A stretch of DNA of 19,293 nucleotides from DASVSL01 sp036388095 (GCA_036388095.1 DASVSL010000002.1:1-19293); one strand, 5' to 3'; numbered from the stretch's first letter, positions 7,327-13,529 are shown. Numbers and translations: made by a program. Notes: generated by a model not told the origin, from the letters alone.

Positions 7327-7869
7327 GTGGGGGAGACACTTAGCACCTTAATCGCAGGCTTCGTAGCCTTCGTCTCGCCGCTGTTCGCCGGGCTCATGGA
7401 CAAGCCCGCCTACCCCGAGTTCGCCGATCAAGCTTGTCACGCAGGAGACGGCCGTACGCGTATCACTGATGACCTGCACGATATCACGCTCGGAGGTCCG
7501 ACTTCCGTTGCGCTTGGCTATCCGGAGAATGCGTCGTTCGGTGACCTTCGTGTCTACGTCGGCGACGGCTCACCGGACGCCCTGCCTGGTATCTGTGCCG
7601 TCAACGCCGCCACCTGGCGTACCGCTGGCGAGCCCATCCTGCGCAGCGTCAAGCTCTACGCTGTCGACAGAGGCATCGAACAGTCCTCACAGGGTCGCGA
7701 ACTCGCTGCCAATTACGGACGGGACCTGCGCCAAATCGGCCCGGTCACAACTGAGCTGGATGAAGCGTTCGTCGAAGCGAAAACAGTGGTCTGTATCGAT
7801 CCGGCTCGCCCCAGCGACTGCACAGACGCCAGTCTGTACATCATCGTCAGGCCACAGCCGGCGCAGTAA
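7327..7869 (+). CDS. Hypothetical protein with four cysteines, possibly exported
   Basis: I do not recognise this 180-aa protein. It starts with a hydrophobic stretch (residues 4-24, LSTLIAGFVAFVSPLFAGL) lacking the usual positive charges, then a soluble region rich in Asp, Gly and Pro with four cysteines (C37, C90, C156, C165) that could pair if it is exported. It is acidic overall. The GTG at 7327 was chosen because it follows an exceptionally strong Shine-Dalgarno; a GTG at 7288 in frame lies inside the leader hairpin. The gene has its own promoter (7230-7258) and a strong terminator after it (7918-7947), so it is a single-gene transcript, or follows the secreted nuclease. An association with the envelope or with the neighbouring nuclease is only a suggestion from position. 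Confidence 0.75.
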   Translation: MGETLSTLIAGFVAFVSPLFAGLMDKPAYPEFADQACHAGDGRTRITDDLHDITLGGPTSVALGYPENASFGDLRVYVGDGSPDALPGICAVNAATWRTAGEPILRSVKLYAVDRGIEQSSQGRELAANYGRDLRQIGPVTTELDEAFVEAKTVVCIDPARPSDCTDASLYIIVRPQPAQ

Positions 7870-7917
7870 AGTGGCTTGGGATTGCCATGACCAGCGATAA
7901 CCGGTCGCAAAATTCCA

Positions 7918-7947
7918 GACGGGCTTCACTGTCAAGTGAAGCCCGTC
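7918..7947. terminator. Bidirectional intrinsic terminator
   Basis: A perfect 13-bp stem (7918-7930 with 7935-7947) around the loop GTCA is followed by ATTTTAATT on the plus strand and, on the minus strand, by TGGAATTTT. It lies between the ends of two convergent genes, the hypothetical protein and typA, and can serve both. Confidence 0.88.
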
Positions 7948-7966
7948 ATTTTAATTACCGAAAGAT

Positions 7967-9802
7967 TTATTTACTGCCGCGCTTGCGCTTATTCGGATCA
8001 AGTTCACGCTTGCGGAGACGAAGGTTTTTTGGCGTCACTTCGAGCAGTTCGTCATTTTCAATGAAATCGAGACACTGTTCGAGGCTAAAAATAGTCGGTG
8101 GCGTCAGCTGAACCACACCGTCACTGCTACTGCTACGCATATTAGTCAGGTGCTTAGCCTTACAAACATTGATCTCCATGTCTTCTTGGCGCGTGTTAAG
8201 GCCGATGATCTGTCCGGCATACACTTTCTCAGCTGGTCCGACAAACGTTGTCCCGCGCGCTTCTGCGTTCTGCAGCGCATATGGCGTCGTCGTGCCGGTT
8301 TCAAACGAAATTAATACCCCACTGCGCATTTGCTGTAGCGCCGACCCGACCGGCTGGAAGCCGCTAACGAGTGTGTTCATGACGATCGTGCCTTTCGTGT
8401 TCGTTAGCAAGATGTTACGCATCCCAAGCAGTGCCCGTGTCGGCATTTCGTAAACCAACTTCGTCACGCCCTTGGGGCTCGCGACTTGCTCTTTCATGAT
8501 GGCGCGGCGTTGACCAAATTCCATCTGCACCGTTCCGACATGTTCGGCTGGGACTTCGACAATGACTTCTTCGACGGGTTCGACCGTCTGACCGTCTTGC
8601 TCACGCGTCACCACCTGTGGCCGACCGACTTCAAACTCATAGCCTTCGCGGCGCATGGTTTCGATCAAGACACCGAGGTGTAGTTCGCCACGACCGGCAA
8701 CGGCAAAGCCGATATTTTCGTCTTCGACTTTAAGGCCAACGTTGGTCTCGAGCTCTTTTTGCAAACGCTCACCGATTTGACGACTGGTGTTGAACTCGCC
8801 CTCTTGGCCTTTGAACGGTGAGGTGTTGGGACCAAGATAAATCCGCAGCGTCGGTGTTTCGACTTCGATAATCGGTAAGGCTTCTGGCTGCTCGGCGTCG
8901 GCGATCGTTTCACCAATCTTGGCGTCGGCAATACCCGTCAGCTGCACGATATCACCGGCGACACCACCAGGTACTTCGAACTTTGTCACACCCTGGCTCA
9001 TAAAGACCAGCTCAACTTTTGCTTTGCTGAATGTTCCGTCTTTTTTACAAAGCGTCACGGTGTCACCAGGGTCAACTTTACCGCGGGTAATTCGACCGAT
9101 GGCGTATTTACCTTTGTACGTGTCCCAAGCGAGGGCGGTAACGAGCATCTGAAACGGCTTATCCAGTTCGACTTTCGGCGCGGGGACTTTTTCGATGATG
9201 GCGTCGAAAATAGCGGTTAAGTCGGCTGCATCGTTAGCACTGTCTTGCGGTACTTTCGTCCAAGATTTGCCTTCACGACCGATGGCATAGTAGACAGGAT
9301 AATGCAGCTGGTCCTCGTGGACGGCCAGCTCTAAAAACAGATCCGCGAGTTCGTCTTCGACTTCTTTGATACGAGCACCAGGTTTATCGATTTTGTTGAT
9401 AATGACGATTGGCTGCAGTCCAGCTTCGAGCGCTTTTTGCAGCACGAATTTCGTCTGTGGCATCGGGCCTTCTTGGGCATCGACGATCAGCAGGCAGCCA
9501 TCGGCCATGTTGAGCGTCCGTTCGACTTCACCGCTGAAATCGGCGTGCCCTGGGGTGTCGATGATGTTAATACGGTATTCATTATGCTCGACGGCGGTGA
9601 TTTTCGCCGTAATCGTGATGCCGCGTTCACGCTCCTGGTCGCCGCTATCCATAATCAGATCCTGCGTCATCTCGGCCTGATTCCCACGGAAGGTGTTGGA
9701 CTGCTTTAAAAGACCATCGACAAGCGTCGTTTTTCCATGGTCAACATGGGCGATAATGGCGATGTTACGGATAGTGTCGGGGGTGTGTGAAGAGTTTTGC
9801 AT
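7967..9802 (-). CDS. typA: Ribosome-associated GTPase TypA/BipA
   Basis: The 611-aa translational GTPase matches TypA/BipA in length (E. coli 607) and order: G domain with AHVDHGKTT (18-26), switch I RGITITAK (60-67), DTPGHADF (82-89) and NKID (136-139), then the EF-G-like domains and the TypA-specific C-terminal domain. The family binds the ribosome and supports 50S assembly and growth under stress. The start was set at the ATG at 9802 (MQNSSHTPDTIRNIAIIAHVDHGKTT). A second in-frame ATG at 9829 would add nine residues. Between them is a hairpin (9811-9827) with an AAGGA just upstream, so folding would bring that site to about 11 nt from 9802. It has its own consensus-like promoter and a strong terminator behind it. 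Confidence 0.95.
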   Translation of the reverse strand: MQNSSHTPDTIRNIAIIAHVDHGKTTLVDGLLKQSNTFRGNQAEMTQDLIMDSGDQERERGITITAKITAVEHNEYRINIIDTPGHADFSGEVERTLNMADGCLLIVDAQEGPMPQTKFVLQKALEAGLQPIVIINKIDKPGARIKEVEDELADLFLELAVHEDQLHYPVYYAIGREGKSWTKVPQDSANDAADLTAIFDAIIEKVPAPKVELDKPFQMLVTALAWDTYKGKYAIGRITRGKVDPGDTVTLCKKDGTFSKAKVELVFMSQGVTKFEVPGGVAGDIVQLTGIADAKIGETIADAEQPEALPIIEVETPTLRIYLGPNTSPFKGQEGEFNTSRQIGERLQKELETNVGLKVEDENIGFAVAGRGELHLGVLIETMRREGYEFEVGRPQVVTREQDGQTVEPVEEVIVEVPAEHVGTVQMEFGQRRAIMKEQVASPKGVTKLVYEMPTRALLGMRNILLTNTKGTIVMNTLVSGFQPVGSALQQMRSGVLISFETGTTTPYALQNAEARGTTFVGPAEKVYAGQIIGLNTRQEDMEINVCKAKHLTNMRSSSSDGVVQLTPPTIFSLEQCLDFIENDELLEVTPKNLRLRKRELDPNKRKRGSK

Positions 9803-9810
9803 AAAAATAG

Positions 9811-9835
9811 GCTTCGAATTACGAAGCATGTCCTT
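9811..9835 (-). promoter_or_regulatory. typA leader: AAGGA site, then a hairpin, before the start
   Basis: On the minus strand AAGGA (9831-9835) is followed by the hairpin GCTTCG-TAATT-CGAAGC (9811-9827) and CTATTTTT running into the ATG at 9802. The stem plus T-run resembles a small intrinsic terminator. Alternatively it shortens the effective Shine-Dalgarno spacing for the downstream ATG. Confidence 0.45.
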
Positions 9836-9841
9836 ATTTGT

Positions 9842-9870
9842 ATTATAGCACAAGGTTTATATTTAATCAA
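9842..9870 (-). promoter_or_regulatory. typA promoter
   Basis: TTGATT (9865-9870), a 17-bp spacer and TATAAT (9842-9847) with an extended TGC just upstream form the closest match to a sigma70 consensus in the window. Predicted start is near 9835. Confidence 0.8.
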
Positions 9871-9882
9871 TAGTCTAGCCGA

Positions 9883-10824
9883 TTAACGATCCTCGTACAG
9901 ATTGCTGTACGTCTCGTATGCGTTGGCCGCGTTGGATTTCAGAACCTCGGGGCTGACAATATCGTGGTCAAGGCCCCACTCCGCCGGGACCTGGTAGGTT
10001 CGGGCAGCCGGGTAAAGTTCGCGCACACGATCGACGGCCACTGTGACGTTAATGGCGCTGTCGGTGGCCGAGTACACCACTGCCCCGCTGGTCAAGTCGC
10101 GCGTACTTGACGGCAGATTGGCGACAATCTTCTGGTACTGAGCCAAGCCTTTATAGGTACCGTACTCGCCGTTATCGACGTCTGGCAACGACACGCTACC
10201 ACCGTACAGCGTCACGAGTGGTTTTAATTGCCACCGCGGTGCTTGCTTTGGGTTCGGCTCATAAAACGGTGACAAAACAAGCAACCGCTTGACGACATCG
10301 GGGCGATAATAGGCCGCCCACGTCGATAGGACGGCGCCGCCAGAAATACCAATCACCCCGACATCAGCGCCAAGGCCGTGAGCGACCGAGACGTAGTCGT
10401 CAACGACTGAGACCATCCGGCTAGCTGGTGGTACGACTCGCCGTCCGTCCTGATAGCCATGTTGAATCATTCTGGGGATCAACACGGTGTAGCCGCGCTG
10501 AAACAGTGTCGCGGCCAGACCGCTCATTTGCGAGGGGCACGGGGTGTAGCCGTGAAACAACACGACGACTTTGCCGGTTGGCTGCGGTTGTGGCAGATAG
10601 GTTGTGCGGCAGTCGGGTTTGATGGCCGTATCGCTGGTATCAAGCGCCACCAGTTGGCGGACACGAGCATCGGCTTGCTGGTACGAGTAGGTAGTCGACT
10701 TTGGTGACCGCAGCGCCGGGTCCTTGAGCGGCCAGGCGTAGATGGCAATTACCGCTAGGAGAACCAGTCCGACTATTGCCGCCAGCCCGATGCCAACCTT
10801 TTTCAGCAAATGGGTGATGTTCAT
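9883..10824 (-). CDS. Membrane-anchored alpha/beta hydrolase
   Basis: The 313-aa protein has an N-terminal membrane segment (about residues 9-32) followed by an alpha/beta-hydrolase fold. The oxyanion region is LFHGYTPCPSQM (89-100), the nucleophile elbow GISGG places Ser161, and Asp255 (SATDSAIN) and His287 (WGLDHDI) complete a triad. It resembles lipase/esterase and carboxylesterase-type serine hydrolases; the substrate is unknown. The domain should face outward. The start was set to the ATG at 10824 (MNITHLLKKVGIGL), preceded 7 nt away by TATGCT (10832-10837) with no Shine-Dalgarno. An upstream reading from 10944 adds 40 residues of no family likeness and runs into the tRNA terminator. The 29-bp gap to typA holds the typA promoter, so typA is transcribed independently. 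Confidence 0.85.
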   Translation of the reverse strand: MNITHLLKKVGIGLAAIVGLVLLAVIAIYAWPLKDPALRSPKSTTYSYQQADARVRQLVALDTSDTAIKPDCRTTYLPQPQPTGKVVVLFHGYTPCPSQMSGLAATLFQRGYTVLIPRMIQHGYQDGRRVVPPASRMVSVVDDYVSVAHGLGADVGVIGISGGAVLSTWAAYYRPDVVKRLLVLSPFYEPNPKQAPRWQLKPLVTLYGGSVSLPDVDNGEYGTYKGLAQYQKIVANLPSSTRDLTSGAVVYSATDSAINVTVAVDRVRELYPAARTYQVPAEWGLDHDIVSPEVLKSNAANAYETYSNLYEDR

Positions 10825-10831
10825 TACTAGT

Positions 10832-10837
10832 AGCATA
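10832..10837 (-). promoter_or_regulatory. -10 element of the alpha/beta hydrolase
   Basis: TATGCT on the minus strand ends 7 nt before the ATG at 10824, another near-leaderless spacing. The -35 is weak. Confidence 0.4.
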
Positions 10838-10939
10838 CCATCTACCAGCCAGTGAAACATGCCCGCAAACCAGCTGTGCGAAGTGGACGGCTTGACCACG
10901 CTTCTAGCTAAATCAGCGTGATAGGATCCGAGAGATTCG

Positions 10940-10984
10940 ACCAAAGTAAAAGACCCGTCAGAAAGACAGGTCTTTTACTTTGGT
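10940..10984 (-). terminator. Terminator beyond the displaced tRNA-Val 3' end
   Basis: A perfect 16-bp inverted repeat (10940-10955 with 10969-10984) has an inner GTC/GAC extension and carries the A-tract/T-tract flanks of a two-way intrinsic terminator. Its right base is the TGGT complementary to the encoded CCA of the 21-nt tRNA-Val remnant, so it was probably the original terminator of this tRNA locus. Confidence 0.8.
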
Positions 10985-11001
10985 GGGCGCTGAGGGGCTC
11001 G
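10981..11001 (-). pseudogene. tRNA-Val 3' end remnant (C56 to CCA)
   Basis: These 21 nt are identical to 11117-11137, the 3' end of the intact tRNA-Val: half T-arm from C56, acceptor strand, discriminator and CCA. The copy stops abruptly in the T-loop and unrelated palindromic sequence follows. With the intact end it makes a 136-bp direct-repeat spacing, the pattern left when an element integrates into a tRNA 3' end. Confidence 0.8.
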
Positions 11002-11079
11002 CTTTCGTCGCTTGCGCTCCGAAAGTGCCGGGGACTGCAGACTTGCAATCCCGTTCGAGCCCCGATCGTCGTTCGGCCA
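10994..11079 (+). repeat. Palindromic insert forming a three-way junction with a tRNA-like 3' end
   Basis: Read on the plus strand, GGGGCTCG (10994-11001) pairs with CGAGCCCC (11056-11063) over 8 bp. Inside are two hairpins: CTTTCG/CGAAAG (11002-11025) and GGGACTGCA/TGCAATCCC (11031-11052, one mismatch). The right arm is an inverted copy of the Val T-arm half, continuing 16 nt to GGCCA (11075-11079) and directly into a two-way terminator. It therefore resembles a tRNA-like RNA of the opposite strand, although no anticodon arm or normal T-arm can be drawn. It may equally be DNA hairpin structure of a small mobile element. Confidence 0.55.
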
Positions 11080-11119
11080 ATTAAATAGACCCGCCAGATG
11101 GGCGAGTCGATTTAATTGG
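11077..11119 (-). terminator. Terminator of the tRNA-Leu/tRNA-Val operon
   Basis: Ten outer base pairs (11077-11086 with 11110-11119) enclose a GC-rich stem around a short loop, followed on the minus strand by TATTTAATT. The outer stem includes the bases complementary to the encoded CCA of tRNA-Val, so terminator and mature 3' end overlap. Confidence 0.75.
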
Positions 11120-11193
11120 TGGGCGCTGAGGGGCTCGAACCCCCGACCCTCTCGGTGTAAACGAGATGCTCTAGCCAACTGAGCTAAGCGCCC
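11117..11193 (-). tRNA. tRNA-Val (TAC)
   Basis: A full cloverleaf is visible: a 7-bp acceptor stem GGGCGCT/AGCGCCC, D-stem GCTC/GAGC, anticodon stem TCTCG/CGAGA with loop TTTACAC (anticodon TAC), a five-base variable loop, and T-arm GGGGG-TTCGAGC-CCCTC. CCA is encoded (ACCA, 11117-11120). It follows tRNA-Leu(CAG) with a 13-bp gap and no terminator, so the two are co-transcribed. Confidence 0.95.
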
Positions 11194-11206
11194 CTAAACT
11201 TTCATA

Positions 11207-11293
11207 TGGTGCGCGAGAGAGGACTTGAACCTCCACGTCCTTGCGGACACTAGCACCTGAAGCTAGCGCGTCTACCAATTCCGCCACTCGCGC
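11207..11293 (-). tRNA. tRNA-Leu (CAG)
   Basis: A class II tRNA with perfect acceptor pairing GCGCGAG/CTCGCGC, anticodon stem CTAGC/GCTAG with loop TTCAGGT (anticodon CAG), a long variable arm (TGTCCGCAAGGACG), T-arm GAGG-TTCAAGT-CCTC and encoded ACCA. It is the first intact tRNA of the Leu-Val operon. A 59-nt perfect partial duplicate lies upstream (11424-11482). Confidence 0.95.
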
Positions 11294-11329
11294 GTATCCA
11301 TAAATGAAAAGTTCAACTGTTGATTGTAA

Positions 11330-11489
11330 AGGACTTGGTCACGTTCCGCGACCCCGAAACTTCGCGATTGCCAGCGTAGCTGGCATCGGAAGATTTCCTT
11401 GCGGCCTGCCTCAGGCAGCCCTCACCTCCACGTCCTTGCGGACACTAGCACCTGAAGCTAGCGCGTCTACCAATTCCGCCACATCCGCA
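11330..11489 (-). pseudogene. tRNA-Leu(CAG) pseudo-copy with an 86-nt T-loop insertion
   Basis: 11424-11482 is identical over 59 nt to the intact tRNA-Leu(CAG), from the base of the D-arm to the T-stem. Its 5' acceptor has drifted (GCGGAT in place of GCGCGAG). At the T-loop an 86-nt insert (11338-11423) separates GGAGGT from CAAGTCC (11331-11337), and the acceptor 3' strand and CCA are missing. The insert holds hairpins CGCGA/TCGCG, GCCAGC/GCTGGC and CTGCC/GGCAG (11406-11418). The perfect 59-nt match indicates a recent duplication or gene conversion from the working copy. Confidence 0.8.
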
Positions 11490-11539
11490 TGTAAAGCTAC
11501 TTCGTTAGTTTATCGTCGTTCCAGACGATCACATTGGAT

Positions 11540-11588
11540 GCGCGCGTCTACGATTACTTGCGTTTTACGCAGCCGCCACACCCGCTAG
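11540..11588 (-). pseudogene. tRNA-Leu 5' half with D-loop hairpin (promoter-proximal leader)
   Basis: On the minus strand GTGGCGG and GTAGACGCGC match the tRNA-Leu D-arm, but AATTG of the loop is replaced by about 21 nt containing the perfect hairpin TGCGT-AAA-ACGCA. The sequence then leaves the tRNA. Two close relatives lie at the tRNA-Leu(GAG) locus (13900-13945 and 13991-14038). It is the first element after the predicted transcription start. Confidence 0.7.
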
Positions 11589-11622
11589 GTGCTACCCCAA
11601 TAACATACTGCGGGCGTCATTT

Positions 11623-11651
11623 ACTATACGTGGCGCCACTCTGCCTGACAA
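11623..11651 (-). promoter_or_regulatory. Promoter of the tRNA-Leu/tRNA-Val operon
   Basis: TTGTCA (11646-11651), a 17-bp spacer and TATAGT (11623-11628) read on the minus strand. The -35 begins 1 bp after the stop codon of the FAD oxidase. Transcription would start near 11616 and cross two degenerate tRNA copies before the intact tRNAs. Confidence 0.75.
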
Positions 11652-11652
11652 G

Positions 11653-13293
11653 TCAAATTCGCGGCAAGAACTGGGCGAACGCGTCGAGCGAGTAGTCTTT
11701 GCGTAACGCCTCGACCAGTGCTTTCGTATCCATCGCGATTTTGACTTCTGGATTGAGCATCGTGTGCGGATCAGCAGCCGTCTTGAGCTGCTGAAAGACC
11801 GTCATCAGGTCGCTGCCGGTTTGCGAGACACTGTACGGTGCCCGCAAGCGACCCTCAGAACTCGTCGTCGCGATACTGCCACCTAGTTTGATAACGTGGG
11901 CAAAATATTCTTCGAGCAACTTAAACACGAGCTGGCGATCACCGAGTCGTGCCAGGTCGAGCGATGGAATCGCCAGTACTTCATTACTTTGGGCATGCAC
12001 GACAACCGCACCCTCGATGTGATGTTTCGTAAACAGTGTTTTCGTATCTTGAACAAACTGATGTAGCGCAGCTGGCGGGACAGAAACACCGGCCAGAAGC
12101 GGTATACCCAGACGACGATTGTTTTGATATGCCATGAAACCCGCAGTTTGATAGCGGTAGGCCCATAGTTTTTCGCGCGATTCGAAATCGGTCGCGACCA
12201 TACAGGTGTCGGTGAACTCGCTACAGACTTTTTCAGCCCGTTTCGTAAACCGATTGAGGTCGCGATCAGAGCGGTTAGAGGCTTCGGCAAAAAGTAAAAT
12301 GCCAGATTTGTCGCCGATCATAAGTTCAGTCGGAAGCTCGACGTTCAAATGGCGGCGGGTGTAATCAAGTAGTTCACCGTCGACAAGTTCAAGGGCGGTC
12401 GGCTTCAGCTTAGCCAACCCTTCGGCCGCCGACAAAGCATCGTCCATGTTTTCAAACGCGGCTACAACCAGGCTGGACGCCGGAACATAGGCGGCACATT
12501 TCATGATGGCTTCGGTGATAATGCCAAGTGTGCCCTGCGCACCGACAAATAGCTGCGTCAGATCAAGTCCACCGCCTTTGACCCGGAGTTGTGACAAACG
12601 ATACCCGACGTTGTCCGAGGAGGCATTAATCGCCCGGGCATAAGCCGACATCGTATCGGCTTCGTCGTTCAGGAGCGTATCAACTGCTCGGTACAGCTCT
12701 CCTTCGAGTGTCGGCAACCCGAGTTTTTTACTAACATCACGCTTGCTGAGCGGTCCCGTCTGAATCACTTCACCGTTAGCAAGTACCACTTCTAACCGGT
12801 CAACCCAGGCGCTCATATCCCCATAGGTAAACGACTGGCGGCCACTGGCGTTATTGGCGATGGCCCCGCCGATCGTTGAGTAGCCGCTCGATTCAGGTTC
12901 GGGCGGTAAGAACAATCCGTGGGTATGAAGCGTCTCCTGAAGCGACTTGAAGTTGACGCCTGGCTGCACACGTACAAGCTTCTGTTTCGTATCTAGCTCA
13001 AGGATGTTTTTCAAATGCGCCGACATCGCGATAATGACACCTCGGCCAATCGCTGCACCGGTCCAATCACTCCCGCCGCCGCGTACGGTCAGCGGCAGCT
13101 TATGACCACGTTCGGCCAACTGCCACGAGAACCGGGCGATCTTGCGGATATCGTTGGTTGTTCGTGGATAGACCACGAGGCTTGGCATGATACTAAGCGG
13201 GCTGGCATCGGTGGCAAATTGCTGCCGAACATGCTCGTCGGCGAGCACCTCGCCCGACAGATGACTTTGGAGATAACTGGCAACTTTATTCAT
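11653..13293 (-). CDS. FAD-binding oxidoreductase (GlcD / D-lactate dehydrogenase type)
   Basis: The 546-aa protein has an N-terminal FAD_binding_4 (PCMH-type) domain with VYPRTTNDIRKIA, RGGGSDWTGA (71-80) and the long FAD-contact stretch around PESSGYSTIGGAIANNASG (133-151), then a FAD-oxidase C-terminal domain. Family members oxidise 2-hydroxyacids such as D-lactate or glycolate and pass electrons to quinone or another acceptor. The HxGDGN-type metal motif expected late in the C-terminal domain reads VVHAQSNEV here, so the usual substrate/metal site is not intact; a DLD-like TSSEGRLRAPY segment follows. Substrate is uncertain. The start is the ATG at 13293, with AAGGA about 6 nt upstream and an extended -10 (TGCTATCAT, 13311-13319). 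No membrane segment is visible. Confidence 0.87.
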   Translation of the reverse strand: MNKVASYLQSHLSGEVLADEHVRQQFATDASPLSIMPSLVVYPRTTNDIRKIARFSWQLAERGHKLPLTVRGGGSDWTGAAIGRGVIIAMSAHLKNILELDTKQKLVRVQPGVNFKSLQETLHTHGLFLPPEPESSGYSTIGGAIANNASGRQSFTYGDMSAWVDRLEVVLANGEVIQTGPLSKRDVSKKLGLPTLEGELYRAVDTLLNDEADTMSAYARAINASSDNVGYRLSQLRVKGGGLDLTQLFVGAQGTLGIITEAIMKCAAYVPASSLVVAAFENMDDALSAAEGLAKLKPTALELVDGELLDYTRRHLNVELPTELMIGDKSGILLFAEASNRSDRDLNRFTKRAEKVCSEFTDTCMVATDFESREKLWAYRYQTAGFMAYQNNRRLGIPLLAGVSVPPAALHQFVQDTKTLFTKHHIEGAVVVHAQSNEVLAIPSLDLARLGDRQLVFKLLEEYFAHVIKLGGSIATTSSEGRLRAPYSVSQTGSDLMTVFQQLKTAADPHTMLNPEVKIAMDTKALVEALRKDYSLDAFAQFLPRI

Positions 13294-13310
13294 GAGATTC
13301 CTTAGACATC

Positions 13311-13334
13311 ATGATAGCATGAGCGGTTTCGCTC
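13311..13334 (-). promoter_or_regulatory. FAD oxidase promoter with overlapping palindrome
   Basis: TATCAT (13311-13316) has an extended TGC on the minus strand. Immediately upstream, in the usual spacer, is a perfect palindrome GAGCG-GTTT-CGCTC (13321-13334) that could bind a regulator. No -35 match was found, which is common for extended -10 promoters. Confidence 0.45.
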
Positions 13335-13359
13335 TGGCGGGATGTCATTGACTATTTCT

Positions 13360-13399
13360 CCAAATAAAAACGGGGCCAATCGACCTCGTCATTATTTGG
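13360..13399 (-). terminator. Terminator beyond the displaced tRNA-Leu(GAG) 3' end
   Basis: An outer stem CCAAATAA/TTATTTGG and an inner ACGAGG/CCCCGT stem (one mismatch) are followed on the minus strand by TTTTTATT. It adjoins the 21-nt tRNA 3' remnant at 13397-13417, as at the Val locus. Confidence 0.75.
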
Positions 13400-13417
13400 T
13401 GCGGCGAAGAGGACTTG
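13397..13417 (-). pseudogene. tRNA-Leu(GAG) 3' end remnant (C56 to CCA)
   Basis: Identical over 21 nt to 13566-13586, the 3' end of the intact tRNA-Leu(GAG), and cut in the T-loop exactly before C56, the same break as at tRNA-Val. Direct-repeat spacing to the intact copy is 169 bp. Confidence 0.8.
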
Positions 13418-13529
13418 CCACTTTTGCTTCGCTCTCGGGCAAAGCCCTGTCGCTACGGCTAAACATTACTTTCATAGACTGCCACAGGCAGTCCATGCCT
13501 TTCGGTTCAAGTCCTCTAATTACCTACCA
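13408..13529 (+). repeat. Palindromic insert with an inverted tRNA-Leu-like 3' end
   Basis: AGAGGACTTG (13408-13417) pairs perfectly over 10 bp with CAAGTCCTCT (13508-13517), the inverted T-arm half. The 90 nt inside contain GGGC-AAA-GCCC (13437-13447) and the perfect 7-bp hairpin GACTGCC-ACA-GGCAGTC (13477-13493). On the plus strand the right arm continues AATTACCTACCA, so it mimics a tRNA 3' end with CCA that runs straight into a two-way terminator. The layout is the same as at 10994-11079, but the inner sequence is different and longer. Confidence 0.55.

Noticed and set aside
10985..11079. A complete plus-strand tRNA ending in CCA
   Set aside because: The T-arm flanks (CCCG and CCCG) do not pair and no anticodon arm with a usable loop can be drawn, so it is listed only as a tRNA-like palindromic insert.
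10975..11178. 67-aa open frame across the tRNA-Val region
   Set aside because: It lies over the terminator, palindromic insert and intact tRNA, and has no coding signal or recognisable product.
11338..11423. Group I or archaeal-type intron in the tRNA-Leu pseudo-copy
   Set aside because: The insert is only 86 nt, shows no group I core, and the pseudo-tRNA lacks its acceptor 3' strand and CCA, so splicing would not restore a tRNA.
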